Shown here: positions 19,449-28,691 of the stretch, in pieces
How the letters are laid out: every line of letters begins with the position of its first letter
Position numbering within the stretch: the first letter of the stretch is position 1
Origin: Ignavibacteriales bacterium
GTDB taxonomy: Bacteria > Bacteroidota > Ignavibacteria > Ignavibacteriales > Melioribacteraceae
Length of the DNA: 64,000 bases
Assembly: GCA_021740915.1 (NCBI GenBank)
Contig: JAIOYW010000016.1
Span: forward strand, 41,573 to 105,572
Direction: 5' to 3'
The notes under the pieces: generated by a model
The model's input: only the letters and a program-made list of their open reading frames with translations
Database searches by the model: none
What the model was told of the DNA's origin: nothing
Translations under genes and position numbers: made by a program

Positions 19449-19803
19449 TTATTCCTCCGTTATTTAAGTTCTATATTTAAAAAATAATAACCTTATGATT
19501 CAAAATCAAGGATAAACATGTCGAATCAAATTATAAATTAACACTTTTGCTTAATTTGGAATCCATAAGACTTTATCTGTTACATCAAAATTTCCCTTAA
19601 AACTTCACTTATTGAACGCATCAATTGATGCGCTGTAATTATTAATTTAACCATGTTTAAAAACACTATCTATTTCCCCAACCAGACCGGCACATATTAT
19701 GCCTGAAACGCTCCCGGTAAGACAAACGCTAAGAGGATAATAGGATTTTCATATGCTCTTTGAATTATTATTACACGGAAATTAAAACAATAATTTAGTC
19801 CAT
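19449..19803. other. 355-bp intergenic region with a 16-bp palindrome
   Basis: No convincing ORF or RNA gene. It holds the promoter side of the YtxH/DUF948 operon (to the left) and the 3' side of the flippase-like gene (to the right). The only clear structure is the perfect palindrome CGCATCAATTGATGCG at 19617-19632. It has no U-tract on either side, so it looks more like a protein-binding dyad than a terminator. Confidence 0.5.
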
Positions 19804-20754
19804 TTATTCAGATTCAGCTATTTTTCCATAAATTCTCTGATAAGCAAAAATATGAAAAATACCAAGAATTACAGCAAACCAAAGTGTGACAGTGCGAAGT
19901 AAAATTGTTGATGCAACTGCGATATCTAACTTTGACCCAAACCTTACAAGAAGGAAACCAAGTGATCCTTCAGTAACACCAAGTCCGGCAGGCAGCATCG
20001 AAACTGAACCTGCAATTGTGGCAAATGAATAAATATAAGTTGCAGCAAATAATGTTGTATCCTGAGAAAAGCCGCTGAGGATCAGATAAAATCCCAAACA
20101 TTCAAAAAACCAGGATACGATGCTTAATAACGTCATTTTAATCAGAGGTATGGGTTTGAGGAGTTGCGATGCAGAATCAAATGAAGTCTGTATATGGTTG
20201 CTGAATTTTTTCACAAATGGAACGAAGGTGATTATTTTTATAAAAAGTTGTCTGGGTTTTTGCGCGACTAAAAATATCACCAGGAACACAAACCCGGTTC
20301 CCGTTAAAATGATTAAAACTCCTCCAGTCCCGAAAACAATTCCACCAAGAGACGCTAAAAGCACAAGTGAGAGTATGTCCGTTATTCTCTCAGAAAGTAC
20401 GATCGGAGCAGTTTTACTTATCGGATAGCCGCAAGTCTGTTTTATCATTACCGATTTGAGGACTTCACCCATTTTTCCTGGAGAAATACTCATCACCAAT
20501 CCACTCATAAATATTCTGAATGAAATCTTCAGAGGCACATTAAGTTCCAGTTGTTTAACGTAATAGTGCCATTTAAGAAATCGGAAAATATAATTTAAAT
20601 AAGAACAAATAAGAATGAGTGGGAGCAGAATCCAGTTAAACGATGCAGCATTTTCAACAATCTTTCCAAAATCAGAATAGACCGAAGCGCCGATATAAAT
20701 AGCAGTTGCAAGAACAACAGAGATTATTAGATTTTTTTTAAGATTTTTGTTCAC
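19804..20754 (-). CDS. Flippase-like/LPG-synthase transmembrane-domain protein
   Basis: 316 aa, about eight membrane helices, of the UPF0104/lysylphosphatidylglycerol-synthase membrane-domain family. The diagnostic SISPGKMGEVLKSVMIK (near residue 90) and the late PAGLGVTEGSLGF motif are both present. There is no cytosolic aminoacyl-transferase domain, so the protein may be a stand-alone lipid-handling membrane protein. It overlaps maf by 17 bp. Confidence 0.85.
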   Translation of the reverse strand: MNKNLKKNLIISVVLATAIYIGASVYSDFGKIVENAASFNWILLPLILICSYLNYIFRFLKWHYYVKQLELNVPLKISFRIFMSGLVMSISPGKMGEVLKSVMIKQTCGYPISKTAPIVLSERITDILSLVLLASLGGIVFGTGGVLIILTGTGFVFLVIFLVAQKPRQLFIKIITFVPFVKKFSNHIQTSFDSASQLLKPIPLIKMTLLSIVSWFFECLGFYLILSGFSQDTTLFAATYIYSFATIAGSVSMLPAGLGVTEGSLGFLLVRFGSKLDIAVASTILLRTVTLWFAVILGIFHIFAYQRIYGKIAESE

Positions 20755-21328
20755 CTGAGATTTCCTTCAGCATCAAGTATAAACGGGAAAGGGGTAATCC
20801 AACAACATTATAATAACATCCATCGATTTTTTCAATAAAAACGGCACCGTAATCATCCTGAATACCATACCCTCCTGCTTTATCCATCGGGCTGCCGCCG
20901 GCAATATAATCCTTGATCTCCTCGTCCTGAAGGTTTCTGAAGGTCACTTTAGTAGCAACGAAATCATTTAACTGCCTACCCGCTTTATTATAAACGCTAA
21001 GCCCGGTATAAACAACATGTGTCTCACCACTCAGTGTTTTAAGCATTCTGAAGGCATCATTTTTATCCTTAGGCTTACCCAGAATTTTCCCATCGATCGC
21101 TACAACCGTATCAGCAGTAATAATAGTTCCATCGGAATGAATAGCTTTTGCCTCATTCATCTTATCACATGAGAGCCTGATGACGGCAGACTGAGGAGAC
21201 TCGCCGGGAAGAACGATTTCTGGCGTATCAACTGAAAATGAATAAAAAGGGATGTTTAAGAGAGTTAAAAGTTTTCTGCGTCGTGGTGAACTTGAAGCAA
21301 GATAGAGTGGAGCAATTGAATCGAGCAT
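20738..21328 (-). CDS. maf: Maf-family nucleoside triphosphate pyrophosphatase
   Basis: House-cleaning NTP pyrophosphatase that acts on dTTP/UTP or modified pyrimidine nucleotides. It shows YLASSSPRRRKLLTLLN (residues 11-27), ADTVVAIDGKILGKPKD, the LSGETHVVYTGL segment and KAGGYGIQDDYGAVFIEKIDG split over two stretches. 196 aa, normal. The 17-bp overlap with the downstream membrane-protein gene indicates coupling. Confidence 0.94.
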   Translation of the reverse strand: MLDSIAPLYLASSSPRRRKLLTLLNIPFYSFSVDTPEIVLPGESPQSAVIRLSCDKMNEAKAIHSDGTIITADTVVAIDGKILGKPKDKNDAFRMLKTLSGETHVVYTGLSVYNKAGRQLNDFVATKVTFRNLQDEEIKDYIAGGSPMDKAGGYGIQDDYGAVFIEKIDGCYYNVVGLPLSRLYLMLKEISGEQKS

Positions 21329-21331
21329 TTA

Positions 21332-21733
21332 TTAACGGAAAAGAGCCTTTATGCTACCCCATGTTCTCTTTACACTTGATACATTGTGTGAAACCGAGAC
21401 AAATCCTGAATAGGATTCCTTACCTGCGGCATCAACAATTTTTAACTGATATACATAGAATGATTCTGTGGATTTATAAGCATTTTTATCTTCGAATTCA
21501 TAGTAGGAATTATCACCTTTTGCATTAACAGATGCAATCTGTGAAACGTTTTCTTTCGAAGTTCCGCGTAAAATTATATATTCCTTTACACCCTCTTCTT
21601 TACCGGTCTGCCAGACAAGATAAATGCTGTTCCCTTCGCTCCTGCCGTGGAAATATTCAATAATGGACCCGGCAAAATAAGTATTTGCCAGAATGAACAT
21701 AATGAATAATATATTAGTTTTTTTCAACCGCAT
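21332..21733 (-). CDS. Secreted protein with fibronectin-III-like fold, unknown function
   Basis: 133 aa with a signal-like start (MRLKKTNILFIMFILANTYFAG). The middle (about residues 25-110) reads like a fibronectin type III domain: IYLVWQTGKEEGVKEYIILRG and SFYVYQLKIVDAAGKESYSG. No catalytic motif is seen. It is first in a three-gene unit with maf and the flippase-like gene. Confidence 0.65.
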   Translation of the reverse strand: MRLKKTNILFIMFILANTYFAGSIIEYFHGRSEGNSIYLVWQTGKEEGVKEYIILRGTSKENVSQIASVNAKGDNSYYEFEDKNAYKSTESFYVYQLKIVDAAGKESYSGFVSVSHNVSSVKRTWGSIKALFR

Positions 21734-21813
21734 AGTTTGTTTGTATAGGAATTAATTTAACTAACGTAATTTAACAAAATATTTTCCATAATTGCAAAAG
21801 TAAATTATAAAAT

Positions 21814-21847
21814 TTTGTCCTTGATTTAAATATAATCATTAGTTTTG
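21814..21847 (+). promoter_or_regulatory. Possible Bacteroidota-type promoter for the MFS gene
   Basis: TTTG at 21814-21817 and TAGTTTTG at 21840-21847 match the TTTG / TAnnTTTG elements used by the Bacteroidota sigma factor, 22 nt apart and 28 bp before the ATG. A TATAAT at 21831 lacks a matching -35. Sigma specificity in this lineage is not known, so this is tentative. Confidence 0.3.
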
Positions 21848-21875
21848 TGCCGAAGGTCAAAACTAACAGATATTA

Positions 21876-23075
21876 ATGGCGGACTGGAAAAAGAGTTTTA
21901 TTTTTATTTGGTTTTCACAATTCCTTTCAATGGTTGGAATGAATGCAGTTGTACCATTCCTTCCGCTATTTATACGCGATCTTGGCGTCGAATCTCAGGA
22001 ATCCACTGCATATTGGAGCGGACTCGTTTTTGCGGCTCCATTCTTATTTTCTCTTTTTCTAACTCCCCTCTGGGGAAGTCTGGGAGATAAATACGGCAGG
22101 AAAATTATGGCAATCCGGGCAATCTTCGGACTCGCACTTGCGCAAATTCTTGTCGGACTATCTCAAAATGTCTATCAGCTTTTAGCAGCACGAACCCTGC
22201 AGGGAGCGCTGTCAGGATTTGCACCGGCTGCCATTGCACTTGTCAGCAGCACTGTTCCGCGTGAAAAAAATTCTTATGCACTCGGACTATTACAGACTGC
22301 CGTATCATCAGGCAGCCTGTTAGGGCCATTTCTTGGGGGACTTCTTTCTGATCTTTTTGGCTTCAGGGCAGTTTTTTTCATTGTAGGCATTTTTATCGCC
22401 GGCACTGGTCTCCTTTTCGTGCAGTATGTTGAGAGGGATACACCAGAGGGGACAACTTTAAACCTTAATTATATTAAAGGCATGAAAGAAACAGTAGCTG
22501 ATGTAAAACTGAGAAACCTTCTGATCCTGATCGCTCTGGTTTCTTTTGGATTTGCATTTAACCGTCCCATTTTTGTTTTATATCTTGAAACTTTCTCAAT
22601 CAAAACAGATTATTTTACAACATTGGCTGGTCTCATATATGGGATTCTCGGTTTGTTTGCAACAATAAGTGCTCCTATCTGGGGGAAGTATGCCGGTAAA
22701 AATAATACTTCTATGCTGCTATTAACTGCTTTCATACTCGTAGCTGTGAATTATATATCACATTATTTTATTACCGGTATCTGGCTATTAGTAATTTCCC
22801 GGTCTCTTGTCGGATTTGGCTACGGAGGTATCCTTCCCCTACTATTCTCAGGAATTCACAGCCGTATTTCTCCGGAAAAAACTGGTTTTATTATGGGAAT
22901 CGGTTCGAGTGCTCAAATTCTCGGCAGTTTTTTTGGTCCAGTTCTTTGTGGATACCTTTCTGCTCTATATGGAGTTCGATTTCCATTCTTTTTTAGCGGA
23001 ATGGTTTTCCTGATAATTATTATTCTAATTCCGGATTTGTTTAATCTTAAAAAATTTAAGCAAAAACAAATTTGA
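21876..23075 (+). CDS. MFS efflux transporter (DHA1 family)
   Basis: 399 aa with twelve predicted helices. The loop 2-3 signature GSLGDKYGRKIM (near residue 70), the R in AARTLQGALSGF near 110 and the motif C-type GSLLGPFLGGLLSD near 147 place it among drug:H+ antiporters of the DHA1 type. The substrate is unknown. It stands alone and is transcribed divergently from the maf unit. Confidence 0.9.
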   Translation: MADWKKSFIFIWFSQFLSMVGMNAVVPFLPLFIRDLGVESQESTAYWSGLVFAAPFLFSLFLTPLWGSLGDKYGRKIMAIRAIFGLALAQILVGLSQNVYQLLAARTLQGALSGFAPAAIALVSSTVPREKNSYALGLLQTAVSSGSLLGPFLGGLLSDLFGFRAVFFIVGIFIAGTGLLFVQYVERDTPEGTTLNLNYIKGMKETVADVKLRNLLILIALVSFGFAFNRPIFVLYLETFSIKTDYFTTLAGLIYGILGLFATISAPIWGKYAGKNNTSMLLLTAFILVAVNYISHYFITGIWLLVISRSLVGFGYGGILPLLFSGIHSRISPEKTGFIMGIGSSAQILGSFFGPVLCGYLSALYGVRFPFFFSGMVFLIIIILIPDLFNLKKFKQKQI

Positions 23076-23162
23076 GCGCATAATTATTGTGCCCGGCGAC
23101 CGCTAAAAACTTGATTTTTATGTCATTAAATAGGTATTTTAGGTAACTAAACATACATAATC

Positions 23163-23168
23163 AGGAGG
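23163..23168 (+). promoter_or_regulatory. Strong Shine-Dalgarno site (AGGAGG)
   Basis: A full AGGAGG lies 4 bp before the ATG at 23173, a much stronger site than seen for most genes here. It suggests a high translation rate for the secreted protein. Confidence 0.75.
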
Positions 23169-23172
23169 CATC

Positions 23173-24630
23173 ATGAAAAAAATCTTAACCCTTCTTTTCT
23201 TACTTTTACTTATCTCATCATCCTCTTTCTCTCAGGTATTTGATGGTACATGGTCCTGCCTATGGGCGACTTACGATAACGATGTGAACGGTCCGGGAAA
23301 TAGTGTGGTTTCTGTTGCAGTAGTATCTGAAGATGCCCTTGTTGCTTTGGTCAATAGACCAGCCAGGAATATTTATCATCTTGTAGGTTATAGGGGCGCA
23401 GATTCTGCCAATGGAAGACTTGGTCAATATATCTACGGAAGCGCTGCTCAGGATACGAGACAATTGTGGATAAATGGTTTTGATCAGGTTTACATGGAAG
23501 ACCCGAACGATGTTGCAGCTACTGCAAACGGTTATTTATATGTAGCTAATAATGATGAATTCGGGAATATACTTGTTTTCGAATTGAAGCAGGATACCGT
23601 TGATACTGTTCCTTTCCGTCTTCAGACCGGATCAAAATATCTTTGGTCAATAGATGTTGATCAGGATGGAAAAGTGTATATCACTAAATATGATGAAGTT
23701 GCTAACCAAAGTTCGGTGCTCATTTACGACAATACAACAAACGAACCGGCATGGACAAACACCTTCGGTGTAACACCTACTATTCTGCAGGAGATTATTC
23801 TTCCTGACCCCGGTGAAGCACGCGGACTCGCTGTCAGTGATGACGGCAATACTGTTTATGTTTCAAATTATCAGGCAAAAAAGGTTTACAAGTACGATGG
23901 GAATACAACTTCCGGATATACAATTGATCCTGCGTTTAATTATACGTTAAATGATACCGTATTTGCTCAGGTACTCGCAAGCGATACTTTGTACCCGGGT
24001 CCGTGGGGATTAGGACTTATGCCCGATAACAATTTATTATTTTTAGCTTCCGATGTCGATTTTTTGACCGGTGGCGGATATGAATATGGAAGAGTATATA
24101 TCTTGCATCCATTCTCCGGTGAAGTTCTGGATACAATAGATGTTGCCGAATGGACTTATATCACTTGTGATTCTTCCTATTACAGAAACAGCGGAGAGCT
24201 TCCTACAAATGCATCCGGATACACTTCAGTTTACAATGTGGATTTCGATGAGAATAATAACCTCTATACACAGTCTTATTTTGGCTGGACAGTTGACAAG
24301 TGGGCTTACTCCGGAACATTGCCATCTGTTACTTCTCTTAAACGGCATTCGGAATTAGCCCCTGACGGATTCTCTCTCATGCAGAACTACCCTAATCCGT
24401 TCAACCCTTCAACTACAATAAAATTCTCAATTGCAAATGAATCTATTGTAAGTCTTGTTGTTTATTCAATAACAGGTGAAAAAGTTATCGATCTGATTCA
24501 ACCTGTAAATTATGACAAGGGGACATATGAATTATCATTCAATGCTTCCCAACTCGCTTCTGGTTCTTATATTTATACACTTAAGGCTGGAGATCAATCT
24601 ATTTCAAAAAAACTAACACTAATAAAGTAA
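23173..24630 (+). CDS. T9SS-exported beta-propeller-like surface protein
   Basis: 485 aa. An N-terminal signal peptide (MKKILTLLFLLLLISSSSFSQ) directs Sec export. Residues ~30-390 form repeated beta-strand units with phrases such as GYLYVANNDEF, GKVYITKYDE and NTVYVSNYQAK that look like a WD/NHL/YVTN-type beta-propeller. The last ~85 residues are a type A T9SS sorting domain starting at NYPNPFNPSTTIKFSI and ending KKLTLIK. The cargo would cross the outer membrane via SprA. Function is unknown; lactonase-like propellers are one option. It is paired with the next cargo gene 25 bp downstream. Confidence 0.82.
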   Translation: MKKILTLLFLLLLISSSSFSQVFDGTWSCLWATYDNDVNGPGNSVVSVAVVSEDALVALVNRPARNIYHLVGYRGADSANGRLGQYIYGSAAQDTRQLWINGFDQVYMEDPNDVAATANGYLYVANNDEFGNILVFELKQDTVDTVPFRLQTGSKYLWSIDVDQDGKVYITKYDEVANQSSVLIYDNTTNEPAWTNTFGVTPTILQEIILPDPGEARGLAVSDDGNTVYVSNYQAKKVYKYDGNTTSGYTIDPAFNYTLNDTVFAQVLASDTLYPGPWGLGLMPDNNLLFLASDVDFLTGGGYEYGRVYILHPFSGEVLDTIDVAEWTYITCDSSYYRNSGELPTNASGYTSVYNVDFDENNNLYTQSYFGWTVDKWAYSGTLPSVTSLKRHSELAPDGFSLMQNYPNPFNPSTTIKFSIANESIVSLVVYSITGEKVIDLIQPVNYDKGTYELSFNASQLASGSYIYTLKAGDQSISKKLTLIK

Positions 24631-24658
24631 TTTTATCAATTAACATTATGGAGGTGTG

Positions 24659-27600
24659 ATGAAATCAAAAACACACATTATCATTATCTTATTTTTATTA
24701 CTACTCGGGTCAGTAGCACAGGCCCAGACCGGCATTTTCTATCGTAGTGCCGTCATTCCTGTTCCGGAAAATCAACCTGGTGGATATGGAAATATTGTAT
24801 CCGGCGTCGATCTTGACAATGACGGAATGAAAGAAATCTATGCGGTGAATGATAACTGGGGTGATACTCCTGCCGAAATGATTCCTATGATCTATAAATA
24901 TGAAAATCATAATGGAACCTGGGAAATGGTTTGGAGTGCAAGCCTGGATGTGCCGCAACAAAACACATGGCCTGCTCTTACAACCGGTGACTGGGATAAT
25001 GACGGCAAACAGGAAGTTATCTGGGGACCCGTCAACTTTAATGATGCAACAGTTAACCCCAACCCTGCCAGAATTGTTGTCTTCGAAGTTAAAGGTGATG
25101 GTTCCGATGTCCTCGGTGTGGATGATGGCAACGGCAACTATCTGCCAAATGCAAAATGGACTATTACTGATCAGAATATGACTGAGGTTCGTCCGATTAA
25201 ATGGGAACTCAATGATATTGACTCCGATGGCACCGATGAGCTGATTTTTGCTGACCGTAATGGCGGCGGCGGTTATCTTTTCGGCGTTGTCAGTGTTGAT
25301 AATATTCCCGATAACGGAGATAGTTCAGAAACCTGGACACTCGAAGCCAGTGGTTTGACTGTCCCTCTTGGAAATACGAATTCAAAATGGGATTATGTAA
25401 TCCTTGGAAATATTATTTATGTATTCAACTCCTCAATGGTCGTTACACCAATTAAATATGATGCCGGCAACTTTACTGCGTTGCCCTCATATTCTGTCTT
25501 TGGGTCCGCAATTTATTCTTTCAAGTCATCACAGGTTGTTGATATTGATGGTGATCAGACTGAAGAAGCCCTGGTTGCAAGTTACACATCAGGTCAGCAG
25601 AAAGTCTTTGTGCTCCAGCAGCAGGGAGATTCACTTGTCGGAACCGAAATAGCCAATATAACTGCAATTGCAGGTGCAAGATTCACAGGCGGCGCAGCAG
25701 GTGATATTGATCAGGACGGAAAAGTTGATTACGTATTCGGCTCCAGAGATGGCAGCCCCAACGGAATATTCCGAGTAGAATACCAGGGTGGCTCAATAAC
25801 TGATCCGGCAAGCTATACTACTTCGGTCATTGATCAGGGACTTTTTGCAACGGGCGGGCAGTTTGATGCTCTCTGTATTGCAAATGTTGATGATGATCCT
25901 TTTGAAGAAGTTATTTATACCGGAATACCCAGAGATAGCGCTCCAATTCCAATTGTTGTTCTTGATTATCTTGAAGTGCAAAACCTTATGAGCATCAAAG
26001 AAGCAAGAGTTGATGCTAACGGAGACTTCGTACCTGATCTTAATGGTCAGACTGTGACAGTTGTAGGTTATGTTAATTCAATTAATTTTACCGCCTCTGC
26101 AAACAGATTTACTTACACCATTCAGGATGACAGTGCTGGTATCAGCATCACAAAAGGCAGTGAACCTGGTGGTGGAACTGTTTATAACGTTGGTGATCAA
26201 TTACTGGTATCAGGAACTCTTGGTCACTTCAATGGCACAACACAGATATCAATCTCAGATCTCACTACTGGTGTTACACAGCTTGGATCAGGATTAGTGC
26301 AGCCGATCACACTAACACTTGCTGATTACCTCGCAAGTCCTGAAACTTATGAAAGCAGACTTGTCAGGATCGGGAACCTCTCAAAATCAGCAGCTTCTCC
26401 TGCATGGCCTGCATCAGGAAGTAACGCTAATATGCTCTTTAACCATTCCGGCAACGAATTTATAGTCAGGATTGACGCTGATGCCGATTTAGATGAAAAT
26501 GTAGAACCAGGTTATCCGGCAACCTTTGTTGGAATTGGAACTCAATACACAACCGCAACACCGCCCAATAATGGTTATCAGGTTTCACCAAGATATTATT
26601 TTCAGGATATCATTGCTCCGCCATCACCTCATTTTGCTCTCCTGACCCCTGCTGATGGTGCAGAACTTGAAATCGTTACAGGCGAGGAATCATGGGTAGC
26701 TTCATGGAGCAAACCTGTTGATGCTGATGGCGATAATCTTCTTTATCAGTTTGTTATTCTTCCGAACACATCACTTGGATTCCCGGCAGATACTACTTAT
26801 ACTCTTACTGCTGCCACAGTACTTGGACTTATGGGAACCGAGGATTCTCTTGAAGTTGGCTGGACTGTCAGGGCAAAAGGTGACGAACCACAGGTAATTG
26901 CTTGTGTTGATACTTCTTATATTTTGTTCATTAATAAGATTGCCGGTCCGGAGGCTCTTGCATACCTCGAGCATACTCCTGGTGATCTATCGGCAGCTAT
27001 TTACAATGATGGTGCAATCGGAGCCGACAGAGATGCTTCAGGTCCTGGAATTTCCTGGAAAGGTCAGAACGGACTTTATACAGGCGGACTTGTTTTTGGA
27101 ACAACTTCAGCGAGCACTGTTAATGGTTTGATCCCGAGTTTTGTACAGGTTACAAACAATTTTATTACTGATATCAACAATGTGGCGAGTGATTTTGCCG
27201 GCGGGTTTATGTCGGATGCTGATTTTGATCAGATTGCAATGACAAAACTTAATGATGCTGGTGCTGCCGCTCCATATGGTTTGGATATTTTGCAGTATTC
27301 CTATTCAAAAACCGGGGATAATTTCATTTATCTTCGTTATGGATATATAAACACCACTGCAAATCCGATAACCGATTTCTATGCCGGTTTAATAATTGAC
27401 TGGGATATCGATGCAAATACTTATGCTTCGAATAAAGGTGGATACTCACCAGATGAACACATGGCTTATATGTTCGATCAGACTTCGCCATATTATTATG
27501 GATTAGCTGCTATTAATGGTATGACCGGCTCACGAGTTTCAAACTTCTATCCGGGTTCTGAAGCCGAAGGTAGATCAACAGCATTTGGTTATATCAGCGG

Positions 27601-28093
27601 CACTGATTTTACTCCAATAACAACGGGACGTGATTACAGGATGTATATGGGAACCAAGACTGATGATATCCAGCCGGGTGACACTACCTGGGTTACCTTT
27701 GCGATAGTTGCAGGCGATGATCTCAATGCAATCAGAACAAATGCAAATGCTGCTTTCCAGAAGGCAAATAGTCTTGGCTGGACTGATATAACAGTCGGAG
27801 TTGAGAATGAAAAAGAAGCAGTTCCGCAGACCTTCTATGTTGATCAGAATTATCCGAACCCATTCAATCCTAGCACAACTATTCAGTTTGGTGTTCCATC
27901 TGAGATGTCAGTTGATGTCAGGATTTATGATATGCTCGGTCAGGAAATAGCAGTACTCGTTAATAACCAGACTATGAATGCAGGTGTTTACAGATACAAT
28001 TTCGATGCATCAAGTATGGCTTCCGGTACTTATATTTACAGAATCCAGGCTGGTTCAAATGTTAGTGTTAAAAAGATGTTATTAATTAAATAA
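24659..28093 (+). CDS. Large T9SS-exported protein with FG-GAP-like repeats and an OB-fold domain
   Basis: 1144 aa from the ATG at 24659 (a GTG directly before it is unlikely; GGAGG at 24650-24654 fits). Signal peptide ends near AQAQ. Residues ~45-440 carry about six FG-GAP/VCBS-like calcium-binding repeats (DLDNDGMKEI, DWDNDGKQEV, DIDSDGTDEL, DIDQDGKVDY, among others). About 450-600 looks like an OB-fold (LNGQTVTVVGYV, FTYTIQDDSAGISI), then an FN3-like segment (~660-760) and a beta-rich region. A sorting domain (NYPNPFNPSTTIQFGV to KKMLLIK) ends the chain. Likely a surface or released binding protein; the ligand is unknown. Confidence 0.85.
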   Translation: MKSKTHIIIILFLLLLGSVAQAQTGIFYRSAVIPVPENQPGGYGNIVSGVDLDNDGMKEIYAVNDNWGDTPAEMIPMIYKYENHNGTWEMVWSASLDVPQQNTWPALTTGDWDNDGKQEVIWGPVNFNDATVNPNPARIVVFEVKGDGSDVLGVDDGNGNYLPNAKWTITDQNMTEVRPIKWELNDIDSDGTDELIFADRNGGGGYLFGVVSVDNIPDNGDSSETWTLEASGLTVPLGNTNSKWDYVILGNIIYVFNSSMVVTPIKYDAGNFTALPSYSVFGSAIYSFKSSQVVDIDGDQTEEALVASYTSGQQKVFVLQQQGDSLVGTEIANITAIAGARFTGGAAGDIDQDGKVDYVFGSRDGSPNGIFRVEYQGGSITDPASYTTSVIDQGLFATGGQFDALCIANVDDDPFEEVIYTGIPRDSAPIPIVVLDYLEVQNLMSIKEARVDANGDFVPDLNGQTVTVVGYVNSINFTASANRFTYTIQDDSAGISITKGSEPGGGTVYNVGDQLLVSGTLGHFNGTTQISISDLTTGVTQLGSGLVQPITLTLADYLASPETYESRLVRIGNLSKSAASPAWPASGSNANMLFNHSGNEFIVRIDADADLDENVEPGYPATFVGIGTQYTTATPPNNGYQVSPRYYFQDIIAPPSPHFALLTPADGAELEIVTGEESWVASWSKPVDADGDNLLYQFVILPNTSLGFPADTTYTLTAATVLGLMGTEDSLEVGWTVRAKGDEPQVIACVDTSYILFINKIAGPEALAYLEHTPGDLSAAIYNDGAIGADRDASGPGISWKGQNGLYTGGLVFGTTSASTVNGLIPSFVQVTNNFITDINNVASDFAGGFMSDADFDQIAMTKLNDAGAAAPYGLDILQYSYSKTGDNFIYLRYGYINTTANPITDFYAGLIIDWDIDANTYASNKGGYSPDEHMAYMFDQTSPYYYGLAAINGMTGSRVSNFYPGSEAEGRSTAFGYISGTDFTPITTGRDYRMYMGTKTDDIQPGDTTWVTFAIVAGDDLNAIRTNANAAFQKANSLGWTDITVGVENEKEAVPQTFYVDQNYPNPFNPSTTIQFGVPSEMSVDVRIYDMLGQEIAVLVNNQTMNAGVYRYNFDASSMASGTYIYRIQAGSNVSVKKMLLIK

Positions 28094-28104
28094 TCTTTTT
28101 TGAA

Positions 28105-28136
28105 GGAGCCGGATGGAAACATCCGGCTTTTTCTTT
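28105..28136 (+). terminator. Intrinsic terminator after the two cargo genes
   Basis: GCCGGATG (28108-28115), a GAAA tetraloop, then CATCCGGC (28120-28127) and TTTTTCTTT. The stem is perfect over 8 bp with a stable GNRA loop. It begins 14 bp after the stop of the cargo gene. The hairpin contains an in-frame ATG (28113) that would otherwise look like the start of the next gene. Confidence 0.9.
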
Positions 28137-28139
28137 ATT

Positions 28140-28691
28140 ATGAACAGTAAGGAATATGTCAAACTTCAACTGACCACTCTGGGTGTAAAACCTGAGAGTG
28201 TTGCCCGTCAACTCGGGATAAGCGAGGCTGTATTCAATTACATGCTTCAGGCCTCTGAAGAATTGGATACTGAACTCTATGAGAAGATATTATCTATTCT
28301 TACCGAATTTCAATATGAATTAAATTTTAACGGACTTGAGCCTGAAAATCCTGATGAGCATCCTGAATTATTCGAGCAGGAAGGTTTTCACCTTATCATC
28401 GGAGAAAGGATCAGATTATTTGCAAGAAATAAATACGGCACGCTTAAAAATCTTGCAATCAAAATGAATATGTCACCACAGCAGCTGCAGCAATATCTTA
28501 ACGGGAACAGAGAACCGGGAGCCCGCGTACTCTACAGACTTATGAGAGCCGGCTGCGATATTAACTGGCTGCTCGGCGGAGCAGAGAATTACGAAGTTTC
28601 CGAAAGAGCAAAACTCGAAAGTGAATTATTCAGATTAAAGAAATTATTCGAAAAAGTTAAAAATGTGATTGAAGATGCAGAAAAAAAATAG
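28140..28691 (+). CDS. Cytosolic protein with two helix-turn-helix domains
   Basis: 183 aa from the ATG at 28140. The longer frame from 28113 is rejected because that ATG sits in the terminator stem. The first HTH (about residues 8-35, GVKPESVARQLGISEAVFNYML) and a second XRE-type HTH (about 80-140, containing NLAIKMNMSPQQLQQYLNGNREPG and NWLLGG) are separated by an acidic linker; the C-terminal 30 residues form a likely coiled coil. A DNA-binding regulator is the best guess. No clear ribosome site precedes the ATG. It lies directly after two secretion cargo genes but has no proven link to them. Confidence 0.75.
   Translation: MNSKEYVKLQLTTLGVKPESVARQLGISEAVFNYMLQASEELDTELYEKILSILTEFQYELNFNGLEPENPDEHPELFEQEGFHLIIGERIRLFARNKYGTLKNLAIKMNMSPQQLQQYLNGNREPGARVLYRLMRAGCDINWLLGGAENYEVSERAKLESELFRLKKLFEKVKNVIEDAEKK

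Noticed and set aside
28113..28139. Extra N-terminal residues METSGFFFI on the two-HTH protein
   Set aside because: The ATG is in the 5' arm of the terminator stem; start moved to 28140.
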